A stretch of DNA of 64,000 bases from Parafrankia discariae (GCF_000373365.1 NZ_KB891103.1:57474-121473); one strand, 5' to 3'; shown: positions 19,573-28,830, counted from the stretch's first letter. Numbers and translations: made by a program. The notes: generated by a model from the letters alone, not told the origin.

Positions 19573-20886
19573 ATGGGGTACCAGCTCGGAATCGATCTGG
19601 GTGTATCCGAAACAACCGTCGCGGCCGTCGAGGCGGGCTGGCCCGCCGTCGTTCCGATCGGCGGATCGACGAACGTGCCGACAATTCTGCACCTCGCCGC
19701 GGACGGTACGGCCCGCGGCGGCCGGATAGCCGCCCGACTGGCCCGGACGGACCCGGACCGGCACACGGCGCGTTTCGTCGAACGGTTGGGAGAACCGGCA
19801 CCGATCCTCGTCGGCGGCGTCGGGTACAGCGCGTCCTCGCTGGTCGCGCGCTATCTCTCCTGGCTGGTGGATTCGGTCACCCGGCTGCGCGCGCAGTCGC
19901 CGGAGCTGGTGGTCGTGACCGCTCCCGGCAGCTGGCCGGCCCGGCGGCGGGAGGGGCTGGCCGAGGCGCTGGCCCGGGTCGAGGCCGACGTCGCGATCAC
20001 CGCGCGACCCGCCGCCGCGGCTGCCCTGGCCGTGTTCGTCGCGGGCAGCGTGACCCTCGGCCTGGTGCTCGCCGACGACGGCGACGGCGACTCGGCGGCC
20101 GACACGGGGCCCCTGCCGCCTTCCACCATCGACCAGCACCCCCAGTTCCAGGCGGACATGATGCGCTCCGCCGAGAAGGCCGCCGGCATCACCGCCGGGG
20201 ACGCCGCTCCGGCGACGGCCGCGCCCGACGCCCCGGAGACCGTGATCGCGACCGGGTCGGCCGAGGTCGCGCCGATCACCGGCACCGCGTACGCGATGTT
20301 CCGCGAGGCGCAGAAGGGGGTCACCGTTCAGGTCAGCGCGACCGACACCGACGACGGGTTCGCCCGGCTGTGCGCCGGCGACGCCGACATCGCCGGCGCG
20401 TCGTTCGCGCTGACCGACCCGGCCTGCAAGGACAAGGTGGTCGGGTTCGAGATCGCGCACCACCTGCTCCCGATCGTCGTGCCGAAGACCAACACCTGGG
20501 TGAAGTGCCTGACCACCGCGCAGATCGGCGCGATGTGGAAGCGGGACTCCACCGTCACGAGCTGGAACCAGATCGACCCGTCGTTCCCGGCCGAGCCGCT
20601 GCGGCTGGTGGGCCCGGCGCCCTCGACCGTGCACGCGAAGGTCTTCCTGGCCAGCATGACCGGCGCCTCGGACAACACCCGCAAGTACCGCGAGGTCGAG
20701 CTGGACGAGGTCCCCGAGGAGGTCGAGTACGACCGCGGCGCGATCGGGTTCATGAATTACTACCTGGAGCACCAGAAGGACGTGACCTCCCGGGCGCATT
20801 TCGTCGCCCGGGACGACGCCACGATCAGGGACAACACCGCGATCGTCCACGCCATGACGGCCGGGGTGGAACCTGTCCGGACATAA
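19573..20886 (+). CDS. Fusion of Hsp70-type ATPase lobe I, membrane helix and PstS-like binding domain
   Basis: 437 residues; AGGGGGA lies four bases before the ATG. Residues 1-155 follow the first half of an Hsp70/DnaK ATPase domain: the phosphate loop GIDLGVSETTVAAVE, VPTILHLAADG, LVVVTAPGSWPARRRE (matching DnaK ITVPAYFNDAQRQ) and ITARPAAAAALAV (matching NEPTAAALAYG). There it stops: lobe II and the substrate-binding domain are absent. Residues about 148-167 are a single membrane helix, then an acidic/Pro linker, and residues about 224-425 are a PstS-like phosphate-binding fold (ATGSAEVAPITGTAYAMF, LCAGDADIAGASFALTDPAC, MWKRDSTVTSWNQIDPSFP). The helix would place the ATPase lobe inside and the binding domain outside. 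No pst transport genes are next to it. Whether it binds ATP or phosphate is unknown. Confidence 0.85.
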   Translation: MGYQLGIDLGVSETTVAAVEAGWPAVVPIGGSTNVPTILHLAADGTARGGRIAARLARTDPDRHTARFVERLGEPAPILVGGVGYSASSLVARYLSWLVDSVTRLRAQSPELVVVTAPGSWPARRREGLAEALARVEADVAITARPAAAAALAVFVAGSVTLGLVLADDGDGDSAADTGPLPPSTIDQHPQFQADMMRSAEKAAGITAGDAAPATAAPDAPETVIATGSAEVAPITGTAYAMFREAQKGVTVQVSATDTDDGFARLCAGDADIAGASFALTDPACKDKVVGFEIAHHLLPIVVPKTNTWVKCLTTAQIGAMWKRDSTVTSWNQIDPSFPAEPLRLVGPAPSTVHAKVFLASMTGASDNTRKYREVELDEVPEEVEYDRGAIGFMNYYLEHQKDVTSRAHFVARDDATIRDNTAIVHAMTAGVEPVRT

Positions 20887-21026
20887 CCGCTCCTCCGGCC
20901 CCGCTCCTTCGATCCGTGCCGGCGGTGTGCCGCGTCCGGAGGGCGGACACGGCCCACCGCCGGTAACGTCGTCGCCAGCGGCTACTTGCGGCGATCGGGG
21001 CGACGTCTCCGGCGAGGGGCGGGCAG

Positions 21027-22418
21027 ATGGACGTGTACGACCACGTCACCGACCTGGTCGGTGACACGCCGCTGGTGCGGCTGACGCCGACGATCGCCGA
21101 CACGGTGACACCGGTGCTCGGCAAGCTCGAGTACCTCAACCCGGGCGGCTCGGTGAAGGACCGCATCGCCCTGTCGATGGTGGCGGCGGCCGAGCGCGGC
21201 GGCCGGCTCGCCCCCGGCGGGACCATCGTCGAGCCCACCAGCGGGAACACCGGGGTGGGCCTGGCCATGGTCGCCGCGCGGCGCGGCTACCGCTGCGTCT
21301 TCACCATGCCGGACAAGATCAGCGAGGAGAAGCGGGCCGTCCTGCGGGCCTACGGGTCCGAGGTGATCGTCTGCCCGACGGCCGTCGCGCCGGACGATCC
21401 CCGCTCCTACTACTCGGTGGCCCGCCGGGTGGTCAGCGAGACCCCCGGCGCCTGGAGCCCCGACCAGTACTCGAACCCGGACAACCCGGCCGCGCACGAG
21501 GCCACCACCGGCCCGGAGATCTGGCGGGCCACCGACGGGCGGGTGACGCACTTCGTCGCCGGCATCGGCACCGGCGGGACGATCAGCGGCACGGGGCGCC
21601 ACCTCAAGGCGGTCAGCGGCGGCACCGTGCAGGTGATCGGCGCCGACCCCGAGGGCTCGGTCTACTCCGGTGGCAGCGGCCGGCCCTACCTGGTCGAGGG
21701 GGTCGGCGAGGACATCTGGCCGACGACCTACGACAAGTCCGTGGTCGACCGGGTGGAGGCCGTCAGCGACCGCGACTCGTTCCTGATGACCCGCGAGCTG
21801 GCCCGCCGGGCCGGGATCCTCGTCGGCGGCTCCTGCGGCCTGGCGGTCGTCGCCGCGCTGCGGGTCGCCCGCGAGCTGGACGCCACCGGCACGACCGACG
21901 CCTGCGTCGTGGTCCTGCTCCCCGACTCCGGCCGCGGCTACCTGTCGAAGATCTTCAACGACGAGTGGATGTACGACAACGGCTTCCTCGACCCGCCGTC
22001 CGACGAGCCGACGGTCGCCTCGGTGCTCGCGCACAAGGCCGCGCAGACGTCCGGGCCGCCGAACCTCGTCCACGTGCATCCCGACGAGACCGTCGGGGCG
22101 GCCATCTCGTACCTGCGGGAGTACGGGGTCTCGCAGATGCCGGTGGTGCGCCACGAGCCGCCGGTGCGGGCCGCCGAGGTGGCGGGCGCCGTGCTGGAGC
22201 GCGAGCTGCTCGACGCCGTCTTCGCCGACCGCGGGACGGTGGACGCGCCCGTCGCCGACCACATGTCACCGCCGCTGCCGACGGTCGGCGCCGGCGAGCC
22301 CGTCTCGGTGCTGGTGAGCGCGCTCGGGGAGAACCCGGCCGCCCTCGTCCTGGACGAGGGGAACCCGACGGGCATCCTCACCCGGGCCGACCTGCTGGGG
22401 TTCCTCGCCGTCCGCTGA
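21027..22418 (+). CDS. cbs: Cystathionine beta-synthase
   Basis: Pyridoxal-phosphate enzyme condensing serine and homocysteine to cystathionine. 463 residues: a fold-type II catalytic domain with Lys44 in GGSVKDRIALS, the phosphate-binding TSGNTGVGLA and GIGTGGTISGTGRHLK, and LVGGSCGLAV; then two CBS repeats from about residue 330 (PDETVGAAISYLREYGVSQMPV and VGAGEPVSVLVSAL). This is the full actinobacterial length. It is followed after 13 bases by metB, giving a two-gene transsulfuration operon. Confidence 0.94.
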   Translation: MDVYDHVTDLVGDTPLVRLTPTIADTVTPVLGKLEYLNPGGSVKDRIALSMVAAAERGGRLAPGGTIVEPTSGNTGVGLAMVAARRGYRCVFTMPDKISEEKRAVLRAYGSEVIVCPTAVAPDDPRSYYSVARRVVSETPGAWSPDQYSNPDNPAAHEATTGPEIWRATDGRVTHFVAGIGTGGTISGTGRHLKAVSGGTVQVIGADPEGSVYSGGSGRPYLVEGVGEDIWPTTYDKSVVDRVEAVSDRDSFLMTRELARRAGILVGGSCGLAVVAALRVARELDATGTTDACVVVLLPDSGRGYLSKIFNDEWMYDNGFLDPPSDEPTVASVLAHKAAQTSGPPNLVHVHPDETVGAAISYLREYGVSQMPVVRHEPPVRAAEVAGAVLERELLDAVFADRGTVDAPVADHMSPPLPTVGAGEPVSVLVSALGENPAALVLDEGNPTGILTRADLLGFLAVR

Positions 22419-22431
22419 GAGGGTTGTCGCC

Positions 22432-23589
22432 ATGGCTGATCGGAACGCGGGATTCGAGACCATCACGGTGCACGCGGGCCAGGAGCCCGACCCGGCCACC
22501 GGCGCGGTCGTCGTCCCCATCCATCCCGCGTCGACGTTCGCGCAGGACGGCGTCGGCGGGCTGCGGGCCGGCTTCGAGTACGCCCGCTCGGGCAATCCGA
22601 CCCGCGCCGCGCTGGAGGCCAGCCTGACCGCGCTCGAGCGCGGGGCCGCGGCGCTCGCGTTCGCCTCCGGCCTGGCCGCCTCGGACGCGCTGCTGCGGGC
22701 GGTGTGCCGTCCCGGCAGCCACGTCGTGATCCCCGCCGACGCCTACGGCGGCACGTACCGCCTGTTCGCGCGGGTACTGGCCGAGTGGGGCGTCGAGCAC
22801 ACGGCGGTCGACCTGAGCGACCCGGCGGCCGCCGCGGCCGCGATCCGGCCGGGGGCGACCGCGCTGGTGTGGTGCGAGACGCCGACCAATCCGATGCTCG
22901 CGATCGCCGACATCGCCGCGCTCGCCGCCGTCGCGCACCAGGCGGGCGCGCTGCTCGTCGTCGACAACACCTTCGCCTCGCCCTACCTGTGCCAGCCGCT
23001 GACGCTCGGCGCGGACGCGGTCGTCCACTCGACGACGAAGTACCTCGGCGGGCACAGCGACGTGGTGGGCGGGGCGGTGGTGACCGCGGCGGCGGAGCTC
23101 GCCGAGCGGGTGCGGTTCGTACAGAACGCTGCCGGGGCCGTGCCGGGGCCGTTCGACGCCTGGCTGGTGCTGCGCGGGATCAGGACCCTCGCGGTGCGGA
23201 TGGACCGGCACTGCGCGAACGCGCGGGAGATCGCCGCGCTGCTCGCCGGCCACGCCGCCGTGTCGGCCGTCCACTACCCGGGGCTGGCGAGCCACCCCGG
23301 CCACGATGTCGCCGCCAAGCAGATGCGTGACTTCGGCGGGATGGTCTCGTTCCAGGTCCGGGCCGGCGCGGAGGCCGCCCTCGCGGTGTGCGCCGCCACC
23401 CGGCTGTTCACCCTCGCCGAGTCGCTGGGCGGGGTGGAGTCGCTGATCGAGCATCCCGCGCGGATGACACACGCATCGGTGGCGGGCTCACCGCTCGCCG
23501 TCCCCGACGACCTCGTGCGGCTCTCCGTCGGCATCGAGGCGGCCGACGACCTGGCCGCCGACCTCGAACAGGCACTCGACGCGGCCTGA
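22432..23589 (+). CDS. metB: Cystathionine gamma-synthase / gamma-lyase family
   Basis: 385 residues, fold-type I pyridoxal-phosphate enzyme. Lys203 in HSTTKYLGGHSD binds the cofactor; YARSGNPTR, AYGGTYR, ETPTNPM and VDNTFASPYL are family motifs. It may make cystathionine from O-acyl-homoserine, or cleave it as the gamma-lyase; sequence alone does not separate these, but pairing with cbs supports a reverse-transsulfuration role, in which homocysteine sulfur moves to cysteine. It starts 13 bases after cbs. Confidence 0.92.
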   Translation: MADRNAGFETITVHAGQEPDPATGAVVVPIHPASTFAQDGVGGLRAGFEYARSGNPTRAALEASLTALERGAAALAFASGLAASDALLRAVCRPGSHVVIPADAYGGTYRLFARVLAEWGVEHTAVDLSDPAAAAAAIRPGATALVWCETPTNPMLAIADIAALAAVAHQAGALLVVDNTFASPYLCQPLTLGADAVVHSTTKYLGGHSDVVGGAVVTAAAELAERVRFVQNAAGAVPGPFDAWLVLRGIRTLAVRMDRHCANAREIAALLAGHAAVSAVHYPGLASHPGHDVAAKQMRDFGGMVSFQVRAGAEAALAVCAATRLFTLAESLGGVESLIEHPARMTHASVAGSPLAVPDDLVRLSVGIEAADDLAADLEQALDAA

Positions 23590-23887
23590 CATCCGGGCTT
23601 CCACGAGCCGGCGGCCTGTTGGGCCGGGCTCGCGGCCGGGGCCCGGGCTGAGCCGGGCTGTGCGGTGTGGGACGAAGCCAAGCACACTGCGCCGTCACGC
23701 GCTCACGAACGCGCCACCATATGACGAAGGTCCCGACATCGGACCGGGGTGGCGACATAGAGCTGTGTGCTCGCTACCGTCAGAGTAGCTTCTAGATCGT
23801 CTCTTTCCGGAGAATAATCATGGGATTACGTCCGGACCACCCGGGGCTCCACCGCCGTAACCGGACAACGACGCTCAGGAGTGCGGG
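23590..23887. promoter_or_regulatory. Leader region of the TPR gene with possible short upstream ORF
   Basis: 298 bases. A less GC-rich stretch at 23770-23825 is probably the promoter. An ATG at 23820 follows GGAG by seven bases and opens a short frame that runs to about 23970, overlapping the start of the TPR gene in another frame. It might be a translated leader; no peptide family is recognised. Confidence 0.35.
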
Positions 23888-24883
23888 ATGGACGAAGCGG
23901 CGGACCGGCGGCTGGTCGTTGCCACCTGTGCGACCACAGCCGCACTCGCGTTGGGCGGTTCGCGTCTCATGATCTCACCAGAGGACCGGGGCCGCGACAC
24001 CCTCGACCGGATCGAGACGGGCCTGCGGACCATGGCCCGTCGCTGGGAGACGATGGCTCCCAGCGAGCTGGTCGAACGCCTCGATCTGATCGCCCGGCAC
24101 ACCGAGACGATGGCGGGTAGCCGCCAGTCGGCCGCGGTGCGCCGGGACTGGCGGCGGACGCACAGCAGAGTGCTGGTGATGTCGGCGGTGGCCCAGGGTG
24201 ACAACGGCATGTCCGGGCGCGCGGTCGTGTCGGCCCGCACCGCGCTCGTGCTCGCCCGGCACGTCGGTGACGCGCCGACCGCGGCCCACGCGGGCGTCGT
24301 GCTCGCCGAGCTCGCCGCCTACACGTTCGACAGTGTGGACGACGGTCTCGCGCTGGCGGTCGCGGCGCGGGCGACGGCGCCCAGCTCCCACACCGCGGTG
24401 CTCGCGATGACCACCGAGGCCAACATCCGCGCCGGGCGTGGCGAGCCGGCCGACCGGGTGATGGCGGTGCTGCGGGAGGCCGAGGACCTCGCCCGCGAGC
24501 TGACGCCGTCGGCCCAGGGCTACGCCCTCGACGGCCTGCACCCGGGCTTCCTGCCGACGTTCGGCGGCGCGGCGCTGATCGGCGCGGGAGCCCTCGACGA
24601 GGGGCGCCAGCGCCTGGCGACGGCGGCCACCCTCTTCGACCGCTCACGTGCCCCCGGAGCACTCGCCGCGGTGCGGCTCTACCAGGCGTCCGCCGCGGTG
24701 CACGCCGACGCGCTGGACGAGGCGCAGACCCTGGCCACCCGGGCGTTGGCGACCTCGGCGGTGCGTCCCACGGCCTGGCTGACGAACGGGATCATGTCGC
24801 TCGCCGACCGGGCGCGTCGCCGCGGCGCGGACTGGACGGGGCTGGTCACCCAGGCGCGGGAGTGGGCACCGGCCGCGGTGTGA
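23888..24883 (+). CDS. TPR-like repeat protein without HTH domain
   Basis: 331 residues; AGGAG lies seven bases before the ATG. Residues 1-30 resemble the RRxxxxAxxxxxxLGG segment that follows the HTH in many actinobacterial regulators, but no HTH precedes it. Several antiparallel helix pairs follow (RAVVSARTALVLARHVGD, DGLALAVAARATAP, EARQ-like EGRQRLATAATLFDR, DEAQTLATRALATS), a tetratricopeptide-like solenoid. It probably binds a peptide or protein partner; no enzyme motif is seen. The end overlaps a possible minus-strand ORF. Confidence 0.75.
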   Translation: MDEAADRRLVVATCATTAALALGGSRLMISPEDRGRDTLDRIETGLRTMARRWETMAPSELVERLDLIARHTETMAGSRQSAAVRRDWRRTHSRVLVMSAVAQGDNGMSGRAVVSARTALVLARHVGDAPTAAHAGVVLAELAAYTFDSVDDGLALAVAARATAPSSHTAVLAMTTEANIRAGRGEPADRVMAVLREAEDLARELTPSAQGYALDGLHPGFLPTFGGAALIGAGALDEGRQRLATAATLFDRSRAPGALAAVRLYQASAAVHADALDEAQTLATRALATSAVRPTAWLTNGIMSLADRARRRGADWTGLVTQAREWAPAAV

Positions 24884-25110
24884 GACCACCGCGGGGCGGT
24901 CACGGGCACGGCGGACACTGGCACGGCGGACACGGATGCCCGCGCGGAGCCGACAGCGCGAAGCAGCCGCCCCGCGGCGGCCGCGACCACGGCGACCACG
25001 GCGACGGCGACCAGCGCGGCAAGCACCGCGGTGAACGGCGATCCGGTCAGGAAATCGACCAGCCAGGATCCCCGTGATCCGGAAGTTCCGGGGACGGAGT
25101 GTCCATTCAT
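24679..25110 (-). CDS. Possible small membrane protein overlapping the TPR gene
   Basis: An open frame from ATG 25110 (or 25242 in the same frame). After about 20 polar residues there is one clear membrane helix (FTAVLAALVAVAVVAVVAAAA) with a basic flank RLLRAVGSAR. The C-terminal 65 residues run antisense to the end of the TPR gene and look like a shadow. The gene is supported only by the helix and by an inverted repeat in AT-rich DNA upstream at 25295. It could be spurious. Confidence 0.28.
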   Translation of the reverse strand: MNGHSVPGTSGSRGSWLVDFLTGSPFTAVLAALVAVAVVAVVAAAAGRLLRAVGSARASVSAVPVSAVPVTAPRWSHTAAGAHSRAWVTSPVQSAPRRRARSASDMIPFVSQAVGRTAEVANARVARVCASSSASACTAADAW

Positions 25111-25294
25111 GCGAATGGGCGGGGGCGTCGGCGCCGGGACCGGTGCGGAAGGTGGGCCGACGGAAATCGGAGACAGCGAACTCAAAGACACGGCCGGGAC
25201 GGTAGCGGATGCCCGACCAGCGACTTCAGGTGACCTGATCATGGTCAGAAAAGTGCAGTGGCGATCACTCAGCTTCTTTTCCCGCCAGCCTCCA

Positions 25295-25316
25295 GTATTA
25301 CCTTGATAAGTAATAC
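25295..25316. promoter_or_regulatory. 7-8-7 inverted repeat in AT-rich promoter-like DNA
   Basis: gtattac and gtaatac flank eight bases (cttgataa). It is the most AT-rich stretch of the neighbourhood and sits 53 bases upstream of the ATG at 25242 of the doubtful membrane ORF and downstream of the acyltransferase gene. A regulator-binding site is plausible. Confidence 0.45.
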
Positions 25317-25483
25317 GTACAACCCGTAAAAGCCGCGACCGCGAAAGGGGCTAGTCTGTGTCCTGACTATATCGAGCGAAAACCGTCACGGTCAGCACCG
25401 GACGCACACCGTTCGCTCATCTGCCCAGGTTTCGCACACCCCCGGGATGGGATCCCGTCCCGGGAGCGGCGGACGGCGGACGG

Positions 25484-26113
25484 CTACCCGCGGCCGGGCG
25501 GGCGCATGATCCTCGCGGGGGCGGCGAAGACGGTCGCACCCGCCGGGACGTCGGTCGTGACGATCGAGCCGGGCCCGATCTTCACGTCGTCACCGATGAC
25601 GATCGGCCCGATCAGGTGCGCGCCCGGCGCGATGTCGACCCGGGCGCCGATCCGCGGGACGGCGTCGGGCGGGGCGTCCGTCGAGGCGTACCCGATCGTG
25701 ACGCCGTGCCGGACGATCGTGTCGTCACCGATCACGCAGTGGCGCGGGATCATGACCGCCTGATGATGCCCGATCAGGACGCGACGTCCGATGCTGGCGT
25801 CGACGGAGATCTCGGTGCCGTGGAGGTTGCGGATGACGATGTTGTTCACGGCCCTGAAGGCGATCATGCCGAACCGGCCGACCAGCCCGCCGCGCTCGCG
25901 GCACCACCGGCCGAACCGGTGGACGGCGAGCGCCTGGTAGCCCGGGTGCAGCCGCGACCCGTAGTGGACGTCCCTGTCCTCGCGCAGCTGCGCCCGCAGG
26001 GAGAGCGGCCCGCCCCGCTCCCCGGCCACGGCAGGCCCGGCCACGGGGCCGGCCGCGGCAGGCCCGGCCACGGGCTCGGCGGTGGGCTCGGCCACGCCGG
26101 GCTCAGCCGACAT
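25484..26113 (-). CDS. Serine acetyltransferase-like hexapeptide acyltransferase
   Basis: 209 residues. The first 35 are an Ala/Pro/Gly-rich tail. The remainder follows the CysE/serine acetyltransferase pattern: a helical LREDRDVHYG...YQALAVHRFGRW segment, then a left-handed beta helix with hexapeptide turns (ISVDASIGRRVLIGHHQAVMI, IGDDTIVRHGVTIG, VDIAPGAHLIGPIVIGDDVKI). It lacks the long N-terminal helical domain of CysE. It is the last of three overlapping genes after fkbH and an acyl carrier protein, so transfer of an acyl group from a carrier protein to a small acceptor is more likely than cysteine synthesis. The start overlaps the ACP end by 11 bases. Confidence 0.85.
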   Translation of the reverse strand: MSAEPGVAEPTAEPVAGPAAAGPVAGPAVAGERGGPLSLRAQLREDRDVHYGSRLHPGYQALAVHRFGRWCRERGGLVGRFGMIAFRAVNNIVIRNLHGTEISVDASIGRRVLIGHHQAVMIPRHCVIGDDTIVRHGVTIGYASTDAPPDAVPRIGARVDIAPGAHLIGPIVIGDDVKIGPGSIVTTDVPAGATVFAAPARIMRPPGRG

Positions 26114-26339
26114 CGCGGAGCTCCTCGATGCACACGCGCAGCTCGCCGACGTTCGCGAAGGAGCCGAGGCGTTCGTCGGGGATCTGCACCGCGAACTCGC
26201 TCTCCACCGCGTAGATCAGGTTGATGTACGCCAGCGAGTCCCAGCCGGGCACGTCCGCCGCCGTGGTGGCGTCCGTGACGACCAGGTCGTCGTCGCTGAA
26301 GATCTCCCGGAAGACCCGCGTGAGGCGTTCCCGCACCAT
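26103..26339 (-). CDS. Acyl carrier protein
   Basis: 78 residues, acidic, with the phosphopantetheine site GWDSLAYINL at Ser35 and the helix pattern of stand-alone carrier proteins. ATG 26339 shares one base with the fkbH stop, so it is translated with FkbH. It is the probable partner loaded by FkbH and read by the downstream acyltransferase. Not the primary fatty-acid synthesis ACP, judging by context. Confidence 0.92.
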   Translation of the reverse strand: MVRERLTRVFREIFSDDDLVVTDATTAADVPGWDSLAYINLIYAVESEFAVQIPDERLGSFANVGELRVCIEELRDVG

Positions 26340-28396
26340 CAGCCGGCCACCTCCTCCATCGTCCGCGCGGATGCGCTCGCGACGGCGGCCGCACCCGCGC
26401 GAGCGTCGACGACCCGGATGAGACCGGGCCGGTTCAGGGAACTCGTGACCGGCAACACCCAGCGGGTGGCCCCCGGGTCAGCGGCGCCGGCCGGGTCCGG
26501 CCGGAAACCCAGCCGCGGGTAGAGGTCGGCCACCAGCCCGTTCTTCGCGGTCGGCAGGTAGTGCCCCCGGACGGCGGAGCAACCCAGCCGCCGGGCCTCC
26601 GTCACGATCAGCCCGGCGATCTCGTCCTCCAGCGTCCGGCCGATGACCCGGCAGCTCATCAGCCAGGTGTCGACGTCCAGCACGGCCCCGCCGGACTCAC
26701 CGGGCTCGCCGGCTCCGCCGGTCCCGGTCGGCCCGGCGACACGCCGGGCGATGACCACCGCGACGAGGCCGTGGTCGGCGAACCGGTCGGCCAGCCGGAC
26801 GCAGATCACCGTGGTGGACGGGTCCGCGGCCAGCTCGGCGACCTCGGCCGCCCCGCGACGGCGGGTGGTCAGGTTGAACTGGTTGGTCTTCCCGATGAGC
26901 TGGACGACCCGGGGCAGCGTCAGCTCGTCGAGGGGGACGACGGTCGCGACCATCTCCAGCCCGCGGTGGAACTCCTCCAGCGAGGTCGCGGACGTGGCGA
27001 GCTCGGCCACCCGGGCCCGGGCCCGGTACTGCTCCGTGCGGGCGGTGTCCTCGGCGGTCAGTGCCGCCGGTTCGAAGAACGGGTAGTCGGCGACCGCGCG
27101 CACGTAGCCGTGCGGGTCCCGCGGCAGCGCGATGACGTCCACTTCGGGCACGAGCTGGCGGACCGCCTCACGCTCGGCCGGGTTGTCGTCGACGAAGACC
27201 AGGGAGTCCAGGCCGATCCCGAGGGTGCTCGCGATGCGCCGGATCTGGGTGGGCTTGTCCTCCCAGGAGGCGCTGAACATGGCGATGTCGGCCAGCCGCA
27301 GCCGCATCGCCGGATGCCGCTCGAACGCCTCGAGCGCGTCCGCCTCGTTGTTCTTCGAGCAGACGGCGAGGATCACGCCGCGGGTGCGGAGCCGGCCGAG
27401 GTACTCCTGGAACGCGGCGAACGCCTCGCCGACCGGGCCGTCCCCGAGCGCGATGCCGGCGAGGCCCTCCTCGCCGAGCACCCCGCCCCACAGCGTGTTG
27501 TCGAGGTCAAGCACCAGGCATTTGCGGCTGGTGCCCAGCTGCGCGCCCAGCACCGCCGCGGTGTGGCGGGCCAGCATCGGCACGTGCCCGAGCGAGACGG
27601 CCTGTTTGGCGCGGTGCCAGTACCGCGGGTCGAACCAGGATCGCTTGCCCACCGTGGCGGCCAGTCGCTCACAGTCGACAAAGGCGACCTGGCCACCCAC
27701 CTGGCTGCCCGATTGACCGCCCGCCGCCGCGCGGCCGAGCGCCGCGTTGACCGCGGCGAGCGTCGACGACCGCGCCCCGGGGACGCGCAGGGCCAGGTGC
27801 CCGAGCGCCTCGGTGTCCGGGACGACGAAGGTGTGCTGGATGACCCGGGCACCCAGCCGGGAGATGATGATCTCCCACAGTGACGTCCAGCGGCCGACCT
27901 CGGCGGCGACCGCGCCCTCGGGATCCTCGGCCAGAGCCGGCAGGGCGGACTCCCCCTCGTGCACCGCGAGGATCACGACGTCCGGCCCGAAGCGGTGCAG
28001 GCCGCTGCCCGGGTCGAGGATCTCCTGCCGGTACTGGCCGTACCCGCACTCGTACACCTCGACGGCCACCCCGGCGCGCGCGGCGGCGAGCGGCAGGAGT
28101 GCCGTGAACTGGGCGGTCGTGTAGCTGCCGAGCACCGCGATCTTCGCCGAACGCGGTAGTGGCGCGGCACCGGGCGACCCGCGGCGCAGGACCCCGGCAG
28201 CGGCCGTCCAGCAGGCCAGGTCATTTCCGGCGTCGGCGGTGGCCAGAGCCCACCGCATGGCGGCGGCGGGGTCGTCCGCCCGCTCGTGGGCGAGCGCGAG
28301 ATCACGACAGAGCCCAGCCGGCGGTACCTCGGCAGCGGCAGCGGCAGCGGTCAGTTCCGCGATCCGCCGCCGGGTCGTTCCCATGGGATCAGACAT
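26339..28396 (-). CDS. FkbH-like HAD protein (ACP-loading glyceryl transferase type)
   Basis: 685 residues from ATG 28396, nine bases after GGAGGAG. An N-terminal SGNH-like domain (KIAVLGSYTTAQFTALL), a central HAD domain with DLDNTLWGGVLGEEG near 295 and later CSKNN and VFVDDNPAER, then a GNAT-like domain (LIGKTNQFNLTTRR). This three-part order is that of FkbH proteins which, in the studied cases, dephosphorylate 1,3-bisphosphoglycerate and load a glyceryl unit on an acyl carrier protein. The coupled ACP fits that role. Other FkbH-like proteins act on other three-carbon units, so the exact substrate is not fixed. First gene of the left operon. Confidence 0.92.
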   Translation of the reverse strand: MSDPMGTTRRRIAELTAAAAAAEVPPAGLCRDLALAHERADDPAAAMRWALATADAGNDLACWTAAAGVLRRGSPGAAPLPRSAKIAVLGSYTTAQFTALLPLAAARAGVAVEVYECGYGQYRQEILDPGSGLHRFGPDVVILAVHEGESALPALAEDPEGAVAAEVGRWTSLWEIIISRLGARVIQHTFVVPDTEALGHLALRVPGARSSTLAAVNAALGRAAAGGQSGSQVGGQVAFVDCERLAATVGKRSWFDPRYWHRAKQAVSLGHVPMLARHTAAVLGAQLGTSRKCLVLDLDNTLWGGVLGEEGLAGIALGDGPVGEAFAAFQEYLGRLRTRGVILAVCSKNNEADALEAFERHPAMRLRLADIAMFSASWEDKPTQIRRIASTLGIGLDSLVFVDDNPAEREAVRQLVPEVDVIALPRDPHGYVRAVADYPFFEPAALTAEDTARTEQYRARARVAELATSATSLEEFHRGLEMVATVVPLDELTLPRVVQLIGKTNQFNLTTRRRGAAEVAELAADPSTTVICVRLADRFADHGLVAVVIARRVAGPTGTGGAGEPGESGGAVLDVDTWLMSCRVIGRTLEDEIAGLIVTEARRLGCSAVRGHYLPTAKNGLVADLYPRLGFRPDPAGAADPGATRWVLPVTSSLNRPGLIRVVDARAGAAAVASASARTMEEVAG

Positions 28397-28464
28397 GAGC
28401 TGAAGCTCCTCCCCTGGGCGCCACGCTCCGGACGCCCCGCCTCTGGAGATACACACTAACTCTT

Positions 28465-28478
28465 CCCTTACGTAAGGG
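28465..28478. promoter_or_regulatory. 14-base palindrome upstream of fkbH
   Basis: cccttacgtaaggg is a perfect palindrome 68 bases before the fkbH start codon, a common place for a repressor operator. Its right half cgtaaggg recurs in the same orientation at 29013-29020 on the acyl-AMP ligase side. Confidence 0.55.
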
Positions 28479-28797
28479 TGAACGACTGCACGCGACACAC
28501 CTTTCGACAACAACGGAGAAGCCACGGGTCGACCACATCGACGCAGAAAGAGCCTATACAGCTACTCTCCGCAGTTAAACGGAGGAGATTGCGTCCATAG
28601 CCTGGCAAAATGCCACTTTTGGAAATATTATGGTTACTTTATGCGCCCGCCATCTCCCCATGGACGCTTCACCGTCCACGGAGATCGAGTGTCGGCGAGA
28701 CTCCCCCGGCGGACCGGAGCACCGGCCCGCGAGGACGGGGGCCCGCGAGACGCGGACCCATCTGTGATGCATGACACACAACCTCGGCGACACTAGC

Positions 28798-28830
28798 CGA
28801 TCACGGCAGGGCCGCGACCTTCCGTGATCG
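28798..28830. promoter_or_regulatory. 9-15-9 inverted repeat with ccgtgatcg arms
   Basis: cgatcacgg and ccgtgatcg flank 15 bases near the middle of the divergent region. The arms match the halves of the palindrome at 28985, so both may bind one regulator. Confidence 0.5.
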
